From: Pseudovirgaria hyperparasitica | Lineage: Eukaryota; Ascomycota; Dothideomycetes; Acrospermales; Acrospermaceae | Assembly: GCF_010093815.1 (NCBI RefSeq) | Contig: NW_022985555.1 | Location: 248,001-312,000 of the forward strand | Reading direction: 5' to 3' | DNA length: 64,000 nucleotides | Part shown: piece by piece, positions 57,043 to 64,000 of the stretch | How positions within the stretch are numbered: position 1 is the first letter of the stretch | Layout: the number at the start of each line of letters is the position of its first letter | Program-made: the position numbers and the translations under genes | Notes under the pieces: model-generated | What the model saw: only the letters and a program-made list of their open reading frames with translations | Database searches by the model: none | Told to the model about the DNA's origin: nothing

Positions 57043-57403
57043 ACTCGCACGTTGACTTGTCTGCTTGGTGTAGTGGCATCGAGTGGTATAACAGTTGCGA
57101 TCGCAATATCCGGATCCGGAAGCTCAGCTGAAGTGCTTTTCTGGTCGTTGCTTATGAGCTGAGCCTGTGCGACTTTTGTAGTCTTCGCAACACAATGGGT
57201 GTGGCGTCACGTAACGTTACGCCATGTTTGGAGAGAGGCGAGGAAGCAAACAGTTGCTCTCAAGCTATCAGATGCTTCATATATATCGCGTCTAGATGCC
57301 TAGCACAACTACCACCCAATAAACCCAACCTCAGGAAATCAACAAACACACTTCTCGCCCCTCCATACCCCCCCTTCCCTTTGACAAAAAAAAACCCCAA
57401 AAA
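56669..57403. other. spacer with a long GAT tract
   Basis: About 735 bases. Gcttgctt repeats (56750-56777) lie in the leader of the secreted gene; a long gat tract lies at 56960-57042. No gene is seen. Confidence 0.5.
56960..57042. repeat. GAT trinucleotide microsatellite, about 28 copies
   Basis: An uninterrupted atg/gat run of 83 bases, the longest pure microsatellite in the window. It produces poly-Asp and poly-His artefact ORFs. Confidence 0.95.
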
Positions 57404-57658
57404 TCAAACAGAATCCACCAAAAACCCCCCACTCCCCAGATTCTCCACCATGGCCTGCACCTGCACCGTGCCCTCCACTCCCACGTCATTCACCACCCGC
57501 ACATCCCAGTGGAAGTCATTGCCGTTCATCCTTTTTAGTTCTTGTAGGAAGAGCGCCAGCACTACGACGAGCGCGACGAGTGCGCCTGTTGCGATGGCTT
57601 GGACGAGGAAGGTGAGGAGGGCGAGGGTGCGGGGGGGTTCGTGGTGGGGTTTGGACAT
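57404..57658 (-). CDS. 84-aa single-pass membrane protein
   Basis: ORF from Met at 57658 (M-S-K-P-H-H-E-P-P-R-T-L) to 57404. One strong membrane segment spans residues about 12-36 (A-L-L-T-F-L-V-Q-A-I-A-T-G-A-L-V-A-L-V-V-V-L-A-L-F), followed by a polar tail with V-R-V-V-N-D-V-G-V-E-G-T-V-Q-V-Q. The frame is open further upstream through a 13-base repeat, but that part is Pro/Gln/Ser low complexity and probably leader. Function is unknown. Confidence 0.5.
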   Translation of the reverse strand: MSKPHHEPPRTLALLTFLVQAIATGALVALVVVLALFLQELKRMNGNDFHWDVRVVNDVGVEGTVQVQAMVENLGSGGFLVDSV

Positions 57659-58508
57659 TTTTGAGGGTTTGGGTTGAGGTTTTTGGGGTTTTTGGGGGTT
57701 GGGGGTTGGCTGAGGGAGTTGGCTGAGGGAGTTGGCTGAGGGAGTTGGCTGAGGGAGTTGGCTGAGGGAGTTGGGGTTTGGTCGAGGGAGGGTTTGTTCA
57801 GGTTTCTTTCTGGAGAGGCGTGGTTGTTGTCGGGGGTAAGTTAGGTACTGCATGAATAGTCTATCAGTCTTGTCCATCCATCCACACATACACACAACTC
57901 CCTCACATATCCACTTACCACCGTACACACACACACAGACAGACAGACAGACAGAAAATCGCCAAATTCTCCTCTAAACACTCAGAATATAACAACAAAA
58001 AAACCCTACAAAAGCATCCTCAGAAATGGAAAGAAAGCAGGCGTCCTCGTACATCCCATATAACCCCATCCACCGACCCCAGGTCCCCACCCCTTGTCAC
58101 CGCCAAGCCCGTGTTCTAATCAAACGACCTCGTATTCGTGCAGCAGTGGGCAGCTGTGCTGGTCCAATACACATGCGCGCACACGCGCACACGCGCACGT
58201 CGTGTATGAGGCTGAAAGGTGGCTTGGGGGAATAAGCATGGATGGGATTCCTTGGTGCAGCGAGCGCTGTTTGATAACTTGGAATGGTAAGTTTCTGGGG
58301 GGGACGCCCTCGTGTTTCACATGCATGGGTGGATGCGTGGATGCATGCAGCGTTTTCAGCTGGTCTAGACCCCTCGTACGATGCAGACCCTGGAAATATG
58401 AGGATTGGATGCTGCTTCAAGACTGAACACCCCTTCATTACATATCATGATTTACATAACGTCATCAAATAAGTTCGTCCCCCAGCGATAATTATGCCAG
58501 CGCCAATC
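57659..58508. other. gene-free spacer
   Basis: About 850 bases with a cacaca/cagacaga tract near 57885-57955 and a gcacac tract near 58168-58200. No supported gene. Confidence 0.5.
57706..57772. repeat. 13-base tandem repeat (gagttggctgagg)
   Basis: About five copies just upstream of the 84-aa ORF. Confidence 0.88.
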
Positions 58509-61241
58509 TCACTCCTTGAGATACTTGCTCGCCTTCTGCCGCAAGCCCAACACCGTCTGCACATGCTCCCTGCTCAACACGCCGCCCTCATGCCTCGCCA
58601 GCACCAGCGCCGTCTTGACCGTACTCTTAATCTCCCTCCCATTCAGCTCCACATTCGCCAGCCCGTCAAAGTCCGCATCGCCAATCGCATGCTCGCCCGC
58701 GCCCAGCCTGCCGATGAAGTTTGTCCAGATATCCCGTCTTGCGGCGCGGTCGAGCTCGGCGTACGGCATGATGAGGTCGAGCCGGCTCTCAAATGCCGGA
58801 TCGAGGGCGCGCGCGCGGTTGGTGGTTAGGAACATGATGCCTTCGTAGTACTCGAGCAGGCGGAGGAAGACGGAGACGAGGCTGTTGCGGTGGATGCTGT
58901 CGACGTGGCGCTGCTCCATGAAGACGTCTGCCTCGTCGATGAGCAGGACGGCTTTCCAGAGGGCGCAGCGCTTAAGGGCTCGGTTGAGGCTTGTCTCGAG
59001 GACGCTGGGGTAGCTGCCGAGTTCCGAGGCGCTGAGGGTGTAGAGCGGGGCGCGGATCTGTTCGGCGACTGTGTAGGTTTGTTAGGGAGATCAGCTTTGT
59101 CAAAAGGGGGTGTGGGATTGATTGTGCTTACTGGATTCTGCGGTCAGTGTTTTGCCAACTCCTGGCGGGCCGCATAGCAAGAAGGCCATTCCGCGACCTG
59201 GTGATTGTGTTAGTGAAAAGCAGCAGAAGGGAGGGTATCAGCGATCTACCTTTCCCCGTGATGAAGTCGTCAAACTTGGAGGCGCCTGACTGGTAATCCT
59301 GGGTGAATGCAAGAATAAGCCGCTTCTGGGCGTCGTCCATTACGAGATGCTTGAATGCGTCCTCGTCCCACTCGATGTCGTGGATGCGAGTAACTTCGAC
59401 GTCAACTGGACGCTGTCAGTGCAAGAAATTAAGGTATATAACACAACCTACACCAAGTTTTCTTGCTGAGGGAGAATCCCTTTACAGTAGGGACGGCGAG
59501 AAGACATTGCTCATCTGTGAGCGGGTTGATCTTCTCACGCCGTTGGAGAAGACCAGGATCGAGCGCTGCGATCTGCTCCGGAGGAGAATATCCAGACGGC
59601 GCTGGAGGTTTGGTAGGCGGAGGGATGTATCCAGCAGGCAAATGTGAACTGTTCGCGTTGAACGGATCGATCATGCCACAGCCGTTGTTGGCAGAGTAAT
59701 CATCGTCACACCCGACATCTTCGTAGGTATCGTGGTTCATGCCGGAGGGTTTATTCTTGTTCTCACCAGGGTTGAGCGTGAGCAGTACAGGCTTCCTCCC
59801 ATTATGCAGCTTATAGTGAGCGTAAGCGTCAATGATGACCCGCTCTTGCACCTAAGTGAATCTGATCAGTTCTAATACCTGCAATGCCTGGGCAACCTAC
59901 GGTCTCGGTTTCGCCATTGCGGCCTTCGTTCTCGCGTCCAAATGCCTTGAAGTGATAGCCACAAAGACTTTCAAACTTCCTTCCACGCGAAGTCAATTCT
60001 GAAATAAGTGCATCGGGGTCATGGTGGAGACGAAGCGGGTAAGCAGCTAGAGTTGTAACATCAAGTGCTCCTTCGTACTCCTTGATGGTAATCCTGTTGC
60101 AGCGCCAGCCGAAAGAGGTGCCGTCCCAGTCGATCATCTTCAGATACACCTTCCACACGTCGTCGCCTTTCATGTTTGCGATTCTGGAACTCTCGAACTT
60201 GACCAATTTAGCCACAGATACCAGACCATTGATTCTTACAACAAGTAGCTCATCTGGAGGATAAAGAGCCCACAAGAACCGCCAGAGAATCAACTTTGTG
60301 TTCTGACAGTCTTCAAGCGCCGCCACAACCGGCTTCCAGTTATTCTCAAAGATGGTGAGCAGCGCAACTGCGTGGTTCTGGGTTTCCTCGTCGTCTTCTT
60401 CCATGAGATGGTCCTCATACTCCTGTCTCCGGTGGAAGTATGTAGAGAAAGGTGGGTAAAAGTGGAAGGATGGATCGAGGCTTGGCTCATCCGTTCCCTG
60501 AACTTCAGTGAGAAACTGACGTAGTTTGGGACTGTTGACCGCGATGCTTCGAGTCTGCCATCCGATAGACGCACTGTATCGAACCTGCCGGTGAATGAGT
60601 GCGTACGTGCCACGCATCATCTCCATTCGTCGAGCCTGCTCGTCTTCCTTTTCCACGAATTCAGGTGGCTGATCGGACCAAAACACGCATTGACTGCAAA
60701 TGCAGCGACCGAATGCGTAGAGATGCTTCACATCAAAGTCTGCCTCGGAGTTTGGACTTGGCTCCTTGTTCCCGCTCTCGTCGGCAGATGGAGCATTGAA
60801 GTCAAAGGCACCGCAACTTGGGGGAGGTGGCATACTGGGAGGGAATGACGGAGGCATTGAACCAGGAGCTAATGGCATGAACGGTACTGGATACGATTCG
60901 GCTGTCGGCATGCTCCCAGTAGAAAGCTTCTTGTCACTTTTCTTGCTGCTTTTCTTGCCCTTCTTTATATGCGCTGAGTCTGGCGGCGGCGGCGGTGGTG
61001 GTGGCAGGCCTGGGTCGAATCCCGGCGGCCATGGTGGTGGTGGCATTCCTGGATAGCTTCCCGGCAGTGGTGGTGGTGGCCCTGGATAGATTCCCGGCGG
61101 CGGCGGTGGTGGTGGCAGTCCTGGGTGTAATCCGATCGGCAACTGTAACGGAAGAGGCGTATTTGAATGTCCGTCTTTGTACTCTCTGTCAAAAACAGCA
61201 GATACGGAAGCCCAATCGGGACCGCCATAGTATTCGGCCAT
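58509..61241 (-). CDS. AAA+ ATPase with proline-rich N-terminus
   Basis: Five exons, 61241-59901, 59851-59452, 59405-59250, 59197-59132 and 59068-58509, give 840 aa. Residues about 30-90 are runs of Pro with G-L/Y-P-P-P-P units; a Lys-rich stretch follows. The middle (residues about 165-430) matches the fungal domain that precedes this AAA type (DUF7025-like). The AAA core has Walker A G-P-P-G-V-G-K-T (642-649), Walker B V-L-L-I-D-E-A-D (Asp699-Glu700), sensor I T-T-N-R, an arginine-containing F-E-S-R-L segment, and a C-terminal helical lid. Such proteins are related to the Bcs1/spastin-like AAA group, but no substrate is known. The second join was set by restoring K-K-T-W-F-D-V-E-V-T and the fourth by the conserved A-E-S-I-A-E-Q-I. 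Confidence 0.9.
60980..61135. repeat. coding proline-rich imperfect repeat
   Basis: Ggtggtggtggc-like words (minus strand ccaccaccacc) encode repeated Pro runs separated by G-x-Y-P-G or G-F-D-P-G in the AAA protein. Confidence 0.8.
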
Positions 61242-61758
61242 GGTAAGTCGAGGAGAGGTTTTTGGCTTTGGCTTATCGCTGACCCGAAAGGAAACAGGAT
61301 GTAGGGCAGTACTGTGGAGAGCTGCAGCTATATATATAGATACACATATGTATGTTATATGTAGAGAGATGAGCGAATTTCCTCATAGGACGGACGGACG
61401 GATATGAGGAGCTTGAGGCATAGGGCAGCGGAAAGTGAGAGCGGGGAAGGTTCGGATGGGTTGTCAGAGCAACGTTTGCCTGAAATTCACTCGCATAGAA
61501 CTGATCGGTCGGAAGTGCATCTGTTGTAGAACACGAAAAGACAAGGCAACAGCGGCGCCAACGCACGTAAGACCAGGATACCGTTTTTGCACCACTCTGT
61601 GAGCTTTGTTGAGACTCCAGATGCATCCAAAGCTGTGACCGGCTGCATACATTACATATAGACTTGATTGGTGCTTAGGCCATGTCGCAGATGTGTCAAT
61701 TGCTGCCTATTGTAAGGTCCAGGCTGACGCGGTGAGAAAGAAACAAGGCGTCGCCAGC
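61242..61758. other. promoter of the AAA gene and 3' side of the ADH gene
   Basis: About 520 bases; both neighbours are on the minus strand. A tatatatata element near 61330 is a candidate TATA region about 90 bases upstream of the AAA ATG. Confidence 0.45.
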
Positions 61759-62872
61759 TCAAGGAATCGTTACAACCATTCGCCCTGTTACTTCGTCCTT
61801 TGTGAGTTTATCGATGATGGCTGGGGCTTCTCCGAATTCATGTACTTCGATTCTAGGCTCCACAAGCCCATCCATATTCCACTGCAACAGTTCGCTCATC
61901 TGCGCCTCAGTCCCTGTCGACGATCCCTTAATAACCAGACCTCTATTGGCAATCTGTATGGGCGAGAGTGGTAAGTGATAGTCTCCTCGCGGCAGCCCAA
62001 CACACACGAGAACACCGCAATTTCGAACCAGATCTGGAGCTTGTTCATATGCCCTCTCCGAGCCTGCGACGATGATAACAGCATGTGCTCCCTCTCCATC
62101 AGTCATGGACTTGACCTTCTCGACGACATTGTCTTTCTTGTAGTCGACAAACTCGCTAGCTCCAAGTCTCAGACACAGCTCTTTCTTGTCGTCGCCTCCA
62201 TCAACGGCTATGACCTTGTAACCCTTGGCTCTCGCCGCGATCTGCACGCCGATATGTCCAAGTCCCCCACCAGCTCCAATGATAGCAACCCACTGACCAG
62301 GCTGTACTTCTGGTGCAACCAGAGAAACCGCGCCAGCCAGACTCAGCCCAGCACATAGAAGCGGTGCCGCCACTTCAGAGGCAATGCCGTCAGGAATATG
62401 CGTTACAAAGGCCGCATCTGCAACGGCATATTGCTGCAAAGTGCCCCAGCACGTCCGGCCAGTATTTCCTTGCTTCGAACAATTGTTCGCTCGGCCTTGA
62501 CTGCAGCTAGAGCAATTCCTGCAGGCAGTCCACAGCCATTTGATACCCACTCTCTTCCCGATAAGATCTTCGTTGACGTTGAGCCCGACGGTGACGACTT
62601 TGCCGACGCCTTCATGACCGGGTATTTCCGTGTATTCGCCCATGCCAAGTACATTGCGACAATCCGAGTGACTGCAGAGCACCCTGTGAGTGACCATAAC
62701 TCGGCTGATCTATGACATGTATACAATACCAAAGGCCTGTACACTCCATTCTCACAAGGACTTCACCTGGGCCTGGCCTCTTCACCTCCACGTCATGCCG
62801 GATATCTAGCTTCCAGTCTTTGCCTGGATTCACAATCCAACAGGCGGTCTGCCTGGAAGGGATTTCGCTCAT
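61759..62872 (-). CDS. zinc-dependent alcohol dehydrogenase
   Basis: Two exons, 62872-62730 and 62671-61759, give 351 aa, the usual size of yeast-type tetrameric ADH. It interconverts alcohols and aldehydes with NAD(H) in the cytosol. The splice gives E-C-T-G-L-C-H-S-D, with the catalytic zinc Cys; P-G-H-E-G-V-G supplies His and Glu; C-R-N-C-S-S-C with a fourth Cys eight residues on binds structural zinc. The Rossmann loop is G-A-G-G-G-L-G-H-I-G and the cofactor Asp lies in V-I-A-V-D-G-G-D. A second possible acceptor 12 bases earlier would add residues and break the CHSD motif, so I reject it. Close to Adh1/AlcA-type enzymes; which paralogue is not decided. Confidence 0.94.
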
Positions 62873-63274
62873 TTCAACGTGATTATCGTCGTACTCAAAC
62901 TAGGCAATCGACTCAACCTCTTTCAATTGAAGCTTCCAGCACTTAAAGGGGGAGCTATTGGATATTATAAACCTCCGCCAATTCCTCTCTCTCTCTCGCG
63001 ATTTGCCGATGCTGCCCCGCACCGGCTCACTGAATAAGCGACATTCGGCATTTGACCTGTCTGGTACGCGGCTATATCGGCTGCAGCTTCCGCCGTCCAA
63101 GTCTTTCGTGGAGATGCTTGACGGTTTCAGCTCTGATGCGGCATCGAGACCAAATTTAGGGTCGATGTTCTGCTCGCGATTTGCATCGGTGTGGGCACGT
63201 CTCCTGCTTCTGGAATCGCCATAGAGACTCCAAGAGCATTCTCTGGATGTGTAGAAGGGTGTCGATAGCCTCTT
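62873..63274. other. spacer between rrp4 and the ADH gene
   Basis: About 400 bases holding the rrp4 3' UTR and the ADH promoter on the minus strand. A plus-strand ORF at 62958-63224 has no domain. Confidence 0.45.
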
Positions 63275-64000
63275 TCAGGCTGCAAGAGCCAGTGCAACGA
63301 TCCTTTTCCCCCTATCACCACCCATGAAGTCGCTCGACTGGTCTTCCTCCTTGAAGCCAGAATCAAAGTCCATTTCGATACTGGCTTCGTATGCTTTGAC
63401 GACAATCTCTTCATCCACCCGCACTCCACCCTCTACCAGCGCTCTTATGATTCCTGCAATCCGCGATATCTCTTTCCTCGTCTCCATGCCAATCTCATCA
63501 TTCTGGCTCGAGTAGATCTCTGAGCTGATGCTTTCCTCAATTCGCGTGATGCTGACATCCTTCCCGGCGGCAACCGGCTCCACGTGTTTCGAGATCCAAA
63601 TGTATCCGTTTACTCCCAGAATGACATCAATCTCGCCTCCACCACGCGCCGTAGTCAGTGTGAAGAGCTGTCTTCTAGACCTCGCTACTCCACCGCTCTT
63701 GCCCCCACTACCACCAGTACCGGTCACACTAATAAAGTAGCCGTTGCGCAATTTTCCGTATTTCAAGCTCCTCGTATGAAGTGAGGCCGCGCCATCTCCA
63801 TGTATAGTCTGAACCTCTGCAACTACCAAGTCTCCCTCCGTGAAGAACGTCCTGATGTTGAGCTCGTCGACAGCAGTCCTTCGGCGAAGTATACCGCCTG
63901 GGAGATTGATAGCGGACAAGGGAAGCGAAGCAAGCAAGGGTCCGGCAACATCGACCCGCCATCTTTTGGATTGAACTTCGACGATGCGACCAATGACCAA
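63275..64000 (-). CDS. rrp4: exosome subunit Rrp4, 3' part (cut by window edge)
   Basis: The frame runs from 64000 to a stop at 63275 and has no ATG at the edge, so the N-terminus lies outside the window; 241 residues are visible. Rrp4 is a cap subunit of the RNA exosome, made of an N-terminal strand domain, S1 and KH domains. Seen: [16 protein letters not shown] at the start of the S1 domain, [16 protein letters not shown][11 protein letters not shown], S-L-K-Y-G-K-L, then the KH-like G-V-N-G-Y-I-W-I-S and a C-terminal helical part. A Gly/Ser loop [10 protein letters not shown] is inserted between the two. The sequence fits Rrp4 better than Rrp40 or Csl4. Confidence 0.93.
   Translation of the reverse strand: MVIGRIVEVQSKRWRVDVAGPLLASLPLSAINLPGGILRRRTAVDELNIRTFFTEGDLVVAEVQTIHGDGAASLHTRSLKYGKLRNGYFISVTGTGGSGGKSGGVARSRRQLFTLTTARGGGEIDVILGVNGYIWISKHVEPVAAGKDVSITRIEESISSEIYSSQNDEIGMETRKEISRIAGIIRALVEGGVRVDEEIVVKAYEASIEMDFDSGFKEEDQSSDFMGGDRGKRIVALALAA

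Noticed and set aside
1-64000. Transposons, LTR elements or virus-like copies
   Set aside because: No transposase, reverse transcriptase, integrase or capsid-like frames and no long terminal repeats were seen in the window.

Overview
This is 64 kb of nuclear DNA from a filamentous ascomycete (Pezizomycotina; a dothideomycete is my best guess, not proven). The reasons are short spliceosomal introns of about 45-180 bases with GT..AG ends and CTRAY-like branch points, compact gene spacing, fungal wall and septin genes, HET-domain genes, and orthologues with filamentous-fungal architecture. There is no operon structure, rRNA, CRISPR array or convincing tRNA. I rebuilt 25 protein-coding genes with exon joins that keep frame, plus less certain small ORFs and one gene fragment.

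Layout. 1-34.3 kb is mostly conserved housekeeping sequence: a GPI-anchored GH76 wall mannosidase (Dfg5/Dcw1), a DJ-1/PfpI protein, a Cdc11-type septin, an Hsv2-like PROPPIN, a small repeat protein and a dioxygenase fragment, ceramide synthase (Lag1), a run of tiny cysteine-rich proteins, a cysteine-rich one-TM protein, the nuclear exonuclease Rat1, the Golgi tether Uso1, cytosolic isoleucyl-tRNA synthetase, a tiny twin-CX9C mitochondrial protein, and the centrin-binding half-bridge protein Sfi1. 34.3-57.7 kb is more accessory: an unknown membrane protein, a cytochrome P450, two different HET-domain genes, an acyl-CoA-ligase-like enzyme, a repeat-bearing protein with a possible ADP-ribosyltransferase-like C-terminus, a stand-alone NIF3/CutA-like domain and small secreted or membrane proteins. 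These sit among long gene-free stretches full of micro- and minisatellites (41.7-43.4 and 45.8-49.9 kb). From 58.5 kb to the end conserved genes return: an AAA+ ATPase with a proline-rich N-terminus, a zinc alcohol dehydrogenase and the 3' part of the exosome subunit Rrp4, cut by the window edge.

How they work together. The housekeeping genes serve separate pathways (wall anchoring, septation, autophagy, sphingolipids, RNA decay, ER-Golgi traffic, translation, spindle pole duplication); nothing suggests shared function beyond a few divergent promoters (Rat1/Uso1, CHCH/Sfi1, septin/PROPPIN). The P450 and ligase lie near each other but no polyketide, peptide or terpene synthase is present, so I do not call a metabolite cluster. 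I found no virus-like element, LTR or transposase. The most interesting items are the row of tiny W-C-x2-C proteins, the three-exon twin-CX9C gene, the GC-AG intron in ceramide synthase, and the HET/ART-like accessory segment with in-frame tandem repeats.
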